The notes under the pieces are model-generated. The model had not been told where the DNA came from, did not search any database, and was given only the letters and a program-made list of their open reading frames with translations. From Methylococcaceae bacterium (GTDB taxonomy: Bacteria; Pseudomonadota; Gammaproteobacteria; Methylococcales; Methylococcaceae), in NCBI GenBank assembly GCA_005792805.1, contig SXQV01000002.1:1-13871 (forward strand): 13,871 nt of DNA, read 5' to 3'. Each line of letters opens with the position of its first letter. Position 1 is the stretch's first letter. Of this stretch, positions 1 through 6,541 are shown piece after piece. The translations under genes and the position numbers were made by a program.

Positions 1-1
1 A

Positions 2-580
2 GTGCCGGCCGCTCATTACACCTGCGGTGGCATCCTGACCGACCACAAGGCGTGTACTGATCTACCCGGCCTTCTCGCTATTGGCGAGGCGGCCTGTACC
101 GGACTCCACGGCGCCAACCGCATGGCCAGTAACTCGCTGCTGGAATGCCTGGTGTTTGCCAAGCAGGCCGCCGAACGCATTCTGTCAACCCTGGATGAAC
201 GCCCCATTCCGCCGGAACTTCCCGACTGGGATGAATCGCAAGTCACCGATTCAGATGAGGACGTGGTGGTTGCACATAACTGGGACGAGATCCGTCGCTT
301 CATGTGGGACTATGTCGGCATCGTTCGCTCCGATAAACGACTGCAGCGGGCCCTGCGCCGAGTGGAGCTACTGAAGCAGGAAATCAGCGATTATTATGGA
401 AACTTCCGCGTGACTAATGACCTGCTCGAGTTGCGCAACCTGGCGATTGTGGCCGAACTGATCATCCGCTCCGCCCTGCTGCGGAAGGAAAGCCGTGGGC
501 TGCACTTCACTCTGGATCACCCGGAGATGGATGTCAGTCAGCCACCACGCAACACCGTGCTGCATCCAAAAAACCACTGA
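2..580 (+). CDS. nadB: L-aspartate oxidase, C-terminal part (5' end outside window)
   Basis: NadB is the flavoenzyme that oxidises L-aspartate to iminoaspartate, the first step of de novo NAD synthesis; NadA then uses the product. The visible 192 residues begin inside the FAD-binding/capping region: PAAHYTCGG, followed by GEAACTGLHGANRMASNSLLE, which in this family holds the substrate-binding His and the flavin-contacting Arg/Ser segment. The remainder (from about residue 85) is the C-terminal three-helix domain shared with succinate dehydrogenase flavoprotein subunits, including RSDKRLQRALRRVELL. The first codon is GTG at position 2, but it aligns to the middle of the family (VPAAHYTCGG), so it is not a start; the gene continues upstream of the window. 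The next gene lies 44 bp downstream on the same strand. The family assignment is secure. Confidence 0.95.
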   Translation: MPAAHYTCGGILTDHKACTDLPGLLAIGEAACTGLHGANRMASNSLLECLVFAKQAAERILSTLDERPIPPELPDWDESQVTDSDEDVVVAHNWDEIRRFMWDYVGIVRSDKRLQRALRRVELLKQEISDYYGNFRVTNDLLELRNLAIVAELIIRSALLRKESRGLHFTLDHPEMDVSQPPRNTVLHPKNH

Positions 581-624
581 CCGCGACCCGTCATATCCTC
601 ATGCCGACGAGCTTACCCTCGACC

Positions 625-1614
625 ATGAAAGCCATCATCATCGAGGCCCCGGGAGATGCGTCTGTTCTTGCGCTGATTGACCGCCCTATCCCGTCCCCCG
701 GCACGGGAGAAGTCCTGATCCAAGTGATGGCGGCTGGCGTCAACCGGCCGGATCTCATGCAGCGCCGTGGACTCTATCCCCCGCCGCCGGGTGCCTCCGA
801 CATTCCTGGGCTGGAAATTGCCGGCCGGGTCGTAGCGATCGATGGATCGGTTAAAGACATCATGTTGGGCGATAAGGTTTGCGCCCTGGTGACAGGGGGC
901 GGGTACGCCGAATATTGCCTGGCGGCGGCGGAACTGTGTCTGCCCATTCCAGAAAATCTGAGCTTCGCAGAGGCCGCTACCCTTCCTGAAGCCTTGTTCA
1001 CGGTATGGTCCAACGTCTTTGAACGCAGTCATCTGCAGGCGGGTGAAACCCTGTTGGTGCATGGCGGCACCAGCGGCATTGGCACCACAGCCATCATGCT
1101 GGCAAAGCTTTTTGGTGCCAGGGTACTGGCGACCGCCGGCAACGCTGAAAAGTGCCATGTCTGCTCGGCATTGGGCGCCGAGGCCATCGATTACCAGCAA
1201 GCTGACTTTAGGGATCGCGTGATGGAGTTGACCGGGGGCACTGGGGTCGATGTGATTCTGGATATCGTCGGCGGGCCCTACCTCGCCCGTCACCTCGACG
1301 CTCTGGCTCCGGATGGCCGTTTGGCCATCATTGCCGTACAAGGTGGCTCAAAAACCGAGATCAATCTCTTGCCTATTCTGCTTAAAAGATTGACCCTGAC
1401 CGGATCCACACTCCGTCCGCAGCGCCTCACTGAGAAATCCCGGCTGGCCCGTGCGATCCGCGAGAAGGTCTGGCCTTGGGTGGCATCCGGGCATCTGCGA
1501 CCCCTGATTGACTCAATCTTTCCCTTGAAGGAAGCCGCGAAAGCACATGAACGCATGGAAAGCAGCCAGCATATCGGCAAAATCGCCCTGACCCTGGAAC
1601 ACAGACCATGCTGA
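625..1614 (+). CDS. PIG3-like NAD(P)H quinone oxidoreductase (zinc-independent MDR family)
   Basis: This is a medium-chain dehydrogenase/reductase of the quinone oxidoreductase (QOR/PIG3) type, expected to reduce quinones with NADPH in the cytoplasm. The N-terminal catalytic domain contains AGVNRPDLMQRRGLYPPPPG and the PGLEIAGRV signature. The Rossmann domain carries HGGTSGIGTTAIMLAK, the variant of the AxxGxxG nucleotide loop typical of this family, and the zinc ligands of alcohol dehydrogenases are absent. An ATG at 601 in the same frame would add eight residues (MPTSLPST), but family members begin MKAI, so the ATG at 625 is preferred, giving 329 aa; neither start has a clear Shine-Dalgarno. 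The stop overlaps the start of the next gene by 7 nt, which suggests translational coupling. The physiological substrate cannot be inferred from sequence. Confidence 0.9.
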   Translation: MKAIIIEAPGDASVLALIDRPIPSPGTGEVLIQVMAAGVNRPDLMQRRGLYPPPPGASDIPGLEIAGRVVAIDGSVKDIMLGDKVCALVTGGGYAEYCLAAAELCLPIPENLSFAEAATLPEALFTVWSNVFERSHLQAGETLLVHGGTSGIGTTAIMLAKLFGARVLATAGNAEKCHVCSALGAEAIDYQQADFRDRVMELTGGTGVDVILDIVGGPYLARHLDALAPDGRLAIIAVQGGSKTEINLLPILLKRLTLTGSTLRPQRLTEKSRLARAIREKVWPWVASGHLRPLIDSIFPLKEAAKAHERMESSQHIGKIALTLEHRPC

Positions 1615-2297
1615 TCAAACCAAGCATTGCCTCCCTTCTGGCTTTCTTGTTGATGGCGCCACTCACCCAAGCGGATTTGGCGAAAGGACTGGACGCCGTC
1701 ACCGCAGGGCATTGGTCTGCGGCGCTAGCCGAGTTCAAACCTCTGGCCAATAAAGGCGATCCGAATGCCCAGGTCAACCTTGGCAATCTTTACATGCGTG
1801 GTCTGGGCGTGGAGCAGAACTACGGCACGGCCTACGCCTGGTATGAAAAAGCCGCCCACCAGGGACATTCAACAGCGCAAAACAAGCTGGCCGTCATGCT
1901 CTATTACGGCCTTGGCATGAAGGAGAATCATGCCGAGGCGGCACAGTGGTTCTTGAAAGCCGCCGAAACAGGTGACGCCGCCGCCGCCATGGTGATGGCG
2001 GAACTTTACGACAAGGGCGACGGGGTACCGGCCAGCAAAGTCAACGCTTATGTCTGGTCCTCGATCGCCGCCGATCTTGGCAAGCAGGAAGCGCTGGATC
2101 AGCGGGTTCATCTAACCAATGAACTGTCACCCACCGACCTCAATACCGCACTGACCCATTTAAATGTCTGGCGCGAAGAACACGGCATGGACCGATCCGA
2201 CCCCACCCGCACGCAGGCCGAACCCGCGAGCAGCAGGAAGAAAATTCGGCCTGCCCGGTCTCCGAAGCAAAAGTCAGAGAAAAAACCAGAACCCTGA
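1608..2297 (+). CDS. Secreted Sel1-repeat (TPR-like) protein
   Basis: A 229-aa protein with an N-terminal signal peptide: a short Lys-containing start, the hydrophobic stretch SIASLLAFLLMAPL and a likely cleavage after TQA near residue 22. It is therefore expected in the periplasm or exported. Residues about 38-150 form roughly three Sel1 repeats, visible as NLGNLYMRGLGVEQNYGTA, KLAVMLYYGLGMKENHAEA and a third unit around MAELYDKGDGVPAS. Sel1 repeats are helical scaffolds for protein-protein contacts. The last 35 or so residues are low-complexity and strongly basic (RKKIRPARSPKQKSEKK). The ATG overlaps the preceding quinone oxidoreductase gene by 7 nt. Specific partners are unknown and no enzymatic motif is seen. 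It ends 28 bp before the convergent ppnP gene, with no hairpin between. Confidence 0.85.
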   Translation: MLIKPSIASLLAFLLMAPLTQADLAKGLDAVTAGHWSAALAEFKPLANKGDPNAQVNLGNLYMRGLGVEQNYGTAYAWYEKAAHQGHSTAQNKLAVMLYYGLGMKENHAEAAQWFLKAAETGDAAAAMVMAELYDKGDGVPASKVNAYVWSSIAADLGKQEALDQRVHLTNELSPTDLNTALTHLNVWREEHGMDRSDPTRTQAEPASSRKKIRPARSPKQKSEKKPEP

Positions 2298-2325
2298 ATC
2301 CGGCAATGCCTTGGGAAACCTGAAC

Positions 2326-2640
2326 TCAGCGACCGAAATGGCAGACGTAATCCAGAAGCTCCAGGGTTTCGATATCGAAGGCGCTATGACCCGGCACATT
2401 GAACGACTGACCCGGTCCGTATTCCTTCCATTCCGATTCACCGGCCAGGCGGACACGACAACGGCCACTCACGACTTCCATGACCTCTGGCGCGGCGGTA
2501 TTGAATGTCAGGCTTGAGGGAAATATCACCCCTAGGGTTTTGCGGATACCGTCATCAAACAACACAGTGTGGCTGACACACTTGCCATCGAAATAGACGT
2601 TCGATTTTTTTAGAACACTGACTTTGTCGAACTGGGACAT
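2326..2640 (-). CDS. ppnP: Pyrimidine/purine nucleoside phosphorylase (PpnP/YaiE, formerly DUF1255)
   Basis: A 104-aa single-domain cupin-like protein of the PpnP family, which phosphorolyses a broad range of purine and pyrimidine nucleosides to the free base and ribose 1-phosphate. Family features are NVYFDGKCVSHTV, the DGIRKTLGVIFP segment, TAAPEVMEVVSGRCRVRL and the C-terminal GQSFNVPGHSAFDIE region followed by DYVCHF. The length matches the family (about 94-105 aa). The reading frame stays open upstream to 2847, but the ATG at 2640 fits the family N-terminus and is preceded by a good ribosome site (TGAGGT, 4 nt before the ATG); the upstream extension overlaps the membrane-protein gene and lacks family similarity. 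The gene lies 47 bp after that membrane-protein gene on the same strand and may be co-transcribed with it. Confidence 0.93.
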   Translation of the reverse strand: MSQFDKVSVLKKSNVYFDGKCVSHTVLFDDGIRKTLGVIFPSSLTFNTAAPEVMEVVSGRCRVRLAGESEWKEYGPGQSFNVPGHSAFDIETLELLDYVCHFGR

Positions 2641-2687
2641 GGTGACCTCAAATTGAATGAAAACGCGACATTTGTTACTGGAGGGGC

Positions 2688-3203
2688 TCAAATCAACAGA
2701 ACTAGCAGTGCCAGAACAAGCAGCCCACCCAGAATTCGGTAAGGCCAGGCCAATTCGGCCCAAGCCAGTTTGACCTCGGTCACCCGGATGTGGAACCAGC
2801 GCCTGACTCGCAGCCAAACCTTGGCCCTCGCCCACCGCCAGCCCCACCGGGCCACAAAGAAAATCAGCGCCAGTTTCAGCGGCGTCAACCCGATTGCTGT
2901 GGCAATTTCCGAATAACGATCAGCCTCATGTGGAAAGTGGTTCTTTAGCCAATCTTCCAGAAGATCTTCCAGCACCTCCTCCGGGGCCTCGATCAGCACG
3001 AGCCAAATGTTCTCCAAGACATCAAACAACAGCGTGAAAATATTCATGCCCAACTCAAGGAAGACTTCCCACAGCGCAATCAACGCAATGAAGCTGCCAC
3101 CGAACCACAACAGTGGCTTCCAGCTGGGCTGAATGTCTTGTAACGGAATTGAATCAGGCTCGACTGAGTTGCGATCATCGTTCAAATCGGGCTGAGGCAT
3201 CAT
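2688..3203 (-). CDS. Uncharacterised Trp-rich membrane protein
   Basis: I do not recognise this 171-aa protein. It starts with about 28 polar, acidic residues and then shows a hydrophobic segment at about 31-50 (LLWFGGSFIALIALWEVFLEL), a less certain one at 52-71 that contains an acidic residue, an acidic amphipathic loop (EAPEEVLEDLLEDW), a third segment at about 106-120 (TPLKLALIFFVARWGW), a basic Arg/Trp-rich stretch (residues 118-140) and a final very hydrophobic segment at 155-171 that runs to the C-terminus. Three or four membrane helices are therefore likely. The acidic loop and the Arg-rich stretch could lie on opposite membrane faces. Two ATGs are adjacent (3203 and 3200) and neither has an obvious Shine-Dalgarno. 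It is divergent from the ATPase gene at 3481. Coding potential is supported by its sensible membrane-protein composition; function is unknown. Confidence 0.7.
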   Translation of the reverse strand: MMPQPDLNDDRNSVEPDSIPLQDIQPSWKPLLWFGGSFIALIALWEVFLELGMNIFTLLFDVLENIWLVLIEAPEEVLEDLLEDWLKNHFPHEADRYSEIATAIGLTPLKLALIFFVARWGWRWARAKVWLRVRRWFHIRVTEVKLAWAELAWPYRILGGLLVLALLVLLI

Positions 3204-3480
3204 TTAATAACCGGATCGTTGCGAGGGTTTAAAGGCCGTTGAGATTAACGGTGAACAGGCTCACAGACAAGTCTTGAAACAGCCATGGGTACTCATCTAC
3301 GACTAGGTCGGAGAGACTTTCACCTGTCGCAACTATGATATAGTTCGTCGGCAAAAATGGGGCCAACCAACTTGATTGTGACCCTTCCTTGATTCAGGGA
3401 ACCGCAACAACCCCCGGCAGCACATTCAACATCGAAGACGCTCAAAAGCCCCCGACCCATAAAAAACATTCGAGAGCTTC
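3204..3480. promoter_or_regulatory. Divergent intergenic region with two short palindromes
   Basis: This 277-bp region separates the minus-strand membrane protein from the plus-strand ATPase gene and must hold promoters for one or both. Two inverted repeats are visible: CCGTT-gagatt-AACGG at 3236-3251, and AACTAT-gat-ATAGTT at 3331-3345 (6-nt arms, 3-nt spacer). Both could be operators. The heptamer CTTGATT also occurs twice, at about 3371 and 3388. The TATGAT and TATAGT within the second palindrome resemble -10 elements, but I see no convincing -35 at 17 bp. Reading frames that cross the region on the plus strand (for example from 3389) look like shadows and no RNA gene is evident. Confidence 0.3.
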
Positions 3481-4779
3481 ATGGAAATCAAAGAGTGGCT
3501 GCAGGTCTGGCAGTTTGAACACAACCCCTTCGTCATCTTTGACGCTGACCGTGACCCGTACCTCTCGACTTCAATGGTGGAGAACACGTCACTGCGATCC
3601 GTTCTCCTGCACATCGACAAACCCACCCCCTACGTCATTTTTGCAATACGCGGCGCGGGTAAATCGTCGATGCGCATCGACACGGAGCGCTACCTGGATG
3701 ACTACCGTGACCAAGTCCTCGTTATTTCCTACGTGGAATTCAACGAATTGCTCGCCGAAGTGGCGCGGCCACGCCATCTACCCCTTGGGTATGCCGCAGA
3801 CAAATCGGCCCTGACCCGGTTTTTCAAGCGTAAAAAACAAATTCCGATCAACCGCGACCCGCGGATCACACTGGATGACCACCTCGACTACATCCTTAAG
3901 CTTGGTATCGAGGAGCTCTGGCGAACCATCGTTGATACGCCACGAGAGGATCTCCTCAAAAACAACCGCGAAATCGCCGAGAAGTTTCTCCTGCTCTCGG
4001 CTTTGTACTACACGCCGAATGATCTCTCCAGCAAAATCAGCACCTTGCGGCGAATCATGTTGATCGCAGGATACGAGAGAAAAGCCCCCTTTTTCCTAAA
4101 AAAACAGGCCAGATTTTTGGCAGGGGAAATTTACCAGAACATTCGCGGCGTTCCTGTCTCCCTGGAAGGCATGGTGAAGACCATCCAGGGAATAGGCGTG
4201 GGGCTGTTTGAGTTTCATGGCATCCCCAGAAACACTGAAAACAGGTTCACCCTGTTCAAGATTTTCATGGATCTGGTCCGTTACTTCGGCCTTGCCGGGG
4301 TATACCTGCTGGTTGATCGGGTCGATGAACCAACCAGCATCAAGGGCGACCCCGAGAAGATGCGCGAACTGGTCACACCCATACTGAACGACCAGCTTTT
4401 CCAGATCGATCATCTGGGCATCATCATGTTCTTGCCCTACGAACTTCACGATCTAAAGAAGTACTACCGCAGTGACAGAATCAAGACGATCTCGTCGATC
4501 AACTGGTCGCCCGACAACATGATCCGGCTGATCGAGAAACGCATGAACGTCGGTCGCAAACCGGGTAGCCCCCCGATTCACATTTCCGACATTTTTGAGG
4601 ACGAAGGCGAGAGCAAAGCCAACTTCATTGTGCGGCAGTTGACTCCACGCAATGCTTTCCGACTGTTGAGCATTATGCTAGAGGAGCATTGCCAGACAGT
4701 GATTTACGGCGTCAAGATTTCGACCGAGGTGTATGAAGCCGCCGTCCAGCGTTATCTCATCGAAAAAGAAGGGTACTGA
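3481..4779 (+). CDS. Orphan P-loop ATPase, ORC/CDC6-like AAA+ type
   Basis: A 432-aa soluble protein with a P-loop at residues 55-63 (AIRGAGKSS; the first Walker A Gly is replaced by Ala55) and a Walker B at 276-283 (LLVDRVDE, with D279, D282 and catalytic-type E283). About 215 residues separate the two, far more than in ordinary AAA+ modules, and this part is helix-rich and charged. A strand ending FLPYELHD (about 317-324) looks like sensor 1. SSINWSPDNMIRLIEKRM (338-355) followed by TPRNAFRLLSIMLEEH (388-403) resembles the lid and sensor 2 Arg of ORC/CDC6-like and STAND-like ATPases. The N-terminal motif HNPFVIFDADRDPYL precedes the P-loop. No second domain, nuclease, protease or membrane segment is seen. 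The ATG at 3481 follows a weak GAG-containing site. The gene stands alone, convergent to the next gene at 21 bp. The ATPase call is solid; the role is unknown. Confidence 0.85.
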   Translation: MEIKEWLQVWQFEHNPFVIFDADRDPYLSTSMVENTSLRSVLLHIDKPTPYVIFAIRGAGKSSMRIDTERYLDDYRDQVLVISYVEFNELLAEVARPRHLPLGYAADKSALTRFFKRKKQIPINRDPRITLDDHLDYILKLGIEELWRTIVDTPREDLLKNNREIAEKFLLLSALYYTPNDLSSKISTLRRIMLIAGYERKAPFFLKKQARFLAGEIYQNIRGVPVSLEGMVKTIQGIGVGLFEFHGIPRNTENRFTLFKIFMDLVRYFGLAGVYLLVDRVDEPTSIKGDPEKMRELVTPILNDQLFQIDHLGIIMFLPYELHDLKKYYRSDRIKTISSINWSPDNMIRLIEKRMNVGRKPGSPPIHISDIFEDEGESKANFIVRQLTPRNAFRLLSIMLEEHCQTVIYGVKISTEVYEAAVQRYLIEKEGY

Positions 4780-4800
4780 CGAACCTAAAATGGCGCAAGC

Positions 4801-5301
4801 TCAGCGACTCGCCCACCATAGGCGAAGTCGCAAGCCAAGTTCCGAGGTATAACCCGTGGTGGCAAAACGGATGCTGCCCTCCCGGTCTAAAACGAAGGTG
4901 GCCGGAACTCCCCTGACGCCATAAGTCCTGGCTACGCTTCCATCCGCGTCGACCAGCGTCGGCACATGAAATGGTCGGCCAATCATGTAATCCCTGACTG
5001 TCACTACATCACCCGATTGCATCGCCACGGTGATCATCGGAGTATCGCCGGCTAAGGAAAGTACCGTTGACTGCATAGCCTTGCAGATACCACACCAACT
5101 GGCCCAAAAATAAACAATGGCGGGCTTGGGTAGTGATTGCAACCCGGCAAAGGATTCACCGCTGACCGTGTGACGCCCCGCACGTCGGGCGCCCTGCCTG
5201 TGTCCATGACACTGCGGTTCACAAATACTTGGGCCACGAATCACCGCAACAACCGGTAACCAGCCCACCAGGGATTTGGCTATTTGAGACAACTTCAGCA
5301 T
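4801..5301 (-). CDS. ScsD/TlpA-like thioredoxin-fold disulfide oxidoreductase, apparent compensated frameshifts
   Basis: A membrane-anchored periplasmic thiol-disulfide oxidoreductase of the TlpA/ScsD type. The thioredoxin fold starts near residue 58: PAIVYFWASWCGIC with active-site Cys70 and Cys73, then MITVAMQSGD, and GVRGVPATFVLD with the cis-Pro at 133, ending in IRFATTGYTSELGLRLRLWW. These elements match the protein disulfide oxidoreductase subfamily closely. The N-terminal part (MLKLSQIAKSLVGWLPVVAV) looks like the start of a membrane anchor, but residues 21-42 are an atypical Cys/His/Arg-rich stretch. The +1 frame instead gives FVAQVFVNRS and MDTGRAPDVRG, as expected for the family, so two compensating indels are likely. 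The ATG at 5301 lies one base after the upstream metallopeptidase stop, suggesting coupling; a TTG at 5310 is the alternative start. Last gene of the run. Confidence 0.85.
   Translation of the reverse strand: MLKLSQIAKSLVGWLPVVAVIRGPSICEPQCHGHRQGARRAGRHTVSGESFAGLQSLPKPAIVYFWASWCGICKAMQSTVLSLAGDTPMITVAMQSGDVVTVRDYMIGRPFHVPTLVDADGSVARTYGVRGVPATFVLDREGSIRFATTGYTSELGLRLRLWWASR
5176..5241 (-). other. Segment between two apparent compensating frameshifts
   Basis: Within the oxidoreductase gene, the family-like reading frame changes twice. Read on the minus strand, removing the base at 5241 moves translation from ...WLPVVAV into FVAQVFVNRS and MDTGRAPDVRG, completing a hydrophobic anchor. Adding one G to the G4 run at 5176-5179 returns it to RHTVSGESF, where the current frame again looks normal. 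The uncorrected frame over the same bases gives a Cys/His/Arg-rich peptide and interrupts the anchor. This is either two sequencing or assembly errors, one of them in a homopolymer, or a real compensated double mutation. Confidence 0.6.
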
Positions 5302-5302
5302 A

Positions 5303-6016
5303 TCAGGCAAATCGTCGCAGAAGTTCGCCGCCCTGGAACTTCAGCCATTGGCGCTCGTGACGCCAATCCGGCAAGTGCTGGGATACCAGATCCCAGTAAT
5401 CACGTGAATGATTCCGGTGACGGATATGGCAAATCTCATGCACAACCACGTACTCGAGTACGGAGGGTGGCGTGAACGCGAGCAGCCAGTTGAGGTTGAT
5501 ATCGTTCTGCGGACCACAGCTTCCCCATCGCGTTTTCATGCGTTTGATCCGAATCTCGCGGGGCCGCAAACCAGACATTAACCCATGCTGTTGAGCCAGC
5601 CGGCCGGCCTCCACACGCATCCACTGTTTGACCCAAACAAACAGTGCGGAACGGATTTGTTGGTCTACGGAAATCGAACTGATTGGGGGCACTAAAATCT
5701 CAAACGACCCGTCCTGCATCCGTTTTATTTTCAGTCGGCTTCCAGCATGCTCATAAACAATCAAGGGTACATCACGCCCCTGGAATGGCACCTGACTCCC
5801 TGAGCCCAGAGGCGCTGAGCCTGGCTTATCCTGCCCTCGGACCTCGGTCAGTTTGCGTTCGGCCCACTCACAATGCTGACTGAGGAACCCCATTGCTTCG
5901 GACTCGCTCACATGAGGCGGCAGCACCAACTCAATGCCCGCCGGCTTGACCACCAAGCGGACACGCCTGGCACGCTGACTCCACCGAATGGAGACATTCT
6001 GCAAACCGCCGCTCAC
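5303..6016 (-). CDS. YgjP-like M48-type zinc metallopeptidase (DUF45 family)
   Basis: A 237-aa protein of the YgjP/DUF45 family of predicted zinc metallopeptidases. The motif HEICH at residues 193-197 supplies two zinc-binding His and the catalytic Glu, and HRNHSRDYW with His203 fits the third ligand position. Just before it is the family signature TRWGSCGPQNDINLNWLLAF (about 162-181). The N-terminal half has the usual WSQRARRVRLVVKPAGIELVLPP segment. There is no signal peptide, so it should act in the cytoplasm; substrates of this family are poorly known. The start is GTG at 6016, five bases after the stop of the GreA/GreB-like gene, and the stop is one base before the downstream oxidoreductase start, so all three genes are probably co-translated. 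Confidence 0.88.
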   Translation of the reverse strand: MSGGLQNVSIRWSQRARRVRLVVKPAGIELVLPPHVSESEAMGFLSQHCEWAERKLTEVRGQDKPGSAPLGSGSQVPFQGRDVPLIVYEHAGSRLKIKRMQDGSFEILVPPISSISVDQQIRSALFVWVKQWMRVEAGRLAQQHGLMSGLRPREIRIKRMKTRWGSCGPQNDINLNWLLAFTPPSVLEYVVVHEICHIRHRNHSRDYWDLVSQHLPDWRHERQWLKFQGGELLRRFA

Positions 6017-6021
6017 TCCGA

Positions 6022-6516
6022 TCAGGCCCTGAGAATACCCAACACTTCCAACTCCTTATCCCCCACGGGTCGCCTCCAGGTCACTACATCACCCACCCGG
6101 GAATTCATGAGGGCATTGGCAAGTGGCGAAACCCAGCTAATCCGGCCATGTGCCACATCTGCTTCGTCCTCGCCGACGATAACGAAACTGACCCGCTTGC
6201 CCTCCTTATCCACGACCTCCACTGCCGCGCCAAAGTGTACCTTGTCCAGTGGCTGTTCTTCGGGTTCAACCAAAACAGCGCGCTTGACGCGCTCATTGAA
6301 GTAGAAGAGCTCCCGCCCCAACTCGCGTACGGTCTGCTGACTGGATAGATCCTCCTTACCCATCAAGGCATTGCGCGCCTCGGCCAAAGCTCGAACCTTG
6401 TCCTGAAGCAAACGCAAACCCCTGGGGGTAACGTAGTTGACATGCGAACTTTGTGGCCTGACCGGCACCGCATTGTCGTCCTGATCGTCAAGTTCCTTTA
6501 CAAAAGCACGACTCAT
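6022..6516 (-). CDS. GreA/GreB-family transcription factor with shortened coiled coil
   Basis: A 164-aa member of the GreA/GreB family, which binds RNA polymerase through its C-terminal FKBP-like domain and inserts a coiled coil into the secondary channel. The C-terminal domain is clear: VHFGAAVEVVDKEG, FVIVGEDEADVAHGRISWVSP and ALMNSRVGDVVTWRRPVGDKELEVLGI. The N-terminus is MSRAFVKE, an acidic linker and YVTPRGLRLLQDKVRAL. The helical hairpin (about 30-85) is shorter than in GreA/GreB and lacks the usual D-x-x-E-N-A-[D/E]-Y tip; the turn GKEDLSS holds E55 and D56 instead. Transcript-cleavage activity is therefore uncertain. The frame is open to 6579, but that extension overlaps lpxB, and the ATG at 6516 gives the subfamily N-terminus. 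It begins 25 bp after lpxB. Confidence 0.85.
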   Translation of the reverse strand: MSRAFVKELDDQDDNAVPVRPQSSHVNYVTPRGLRLLQDKVRALAEARNALMGKEDLSSQQTVRELGRELFYFNERVKRAVLVEPEEQPLDKVHFGAAVEVVDKEGKRVSFVIVGEDEADVAHGRISWVSPLANALMNSRVGDVVTWRRPVGDKELEVLGILRA

Positions 6517-6541
6517 AAATTCATCTCGAATAATACGGGGG

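Noticed and set aside
613..1341. Long antisense frame (242 codons) opposite the quinone oxidoreductase gene
   Set aside because: It is fully contained in a confident gene, has shadow-like composition and resembles no family.
2641..2847. N-terminal extension of the ppnP reading frame to 173 aa
   Set aside because: It overlaps the membrane-protein gene, has no family similarity, and a well-placed ribosome site precedes the internal ATG at 2640.
3389..3814. Plus-strand frame overlapping the ATPase start
   Set aside because: It is Ser/Thr/Arg-rich, lies mostly inside the ATPase gene in another frame and has no family features.
4804..4831. Hairpin (GCGACT-CGCC / GGCG-A-AGTCGC, 7-nt loop) at the convergent ends of the ATPase and oxidoreductase genes, considered as a terminator
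   Set aside because: It lies within the oxidoreductase coding sequence and no T-run follows on either strand; its pairing can be explained by the GC-rich codons.
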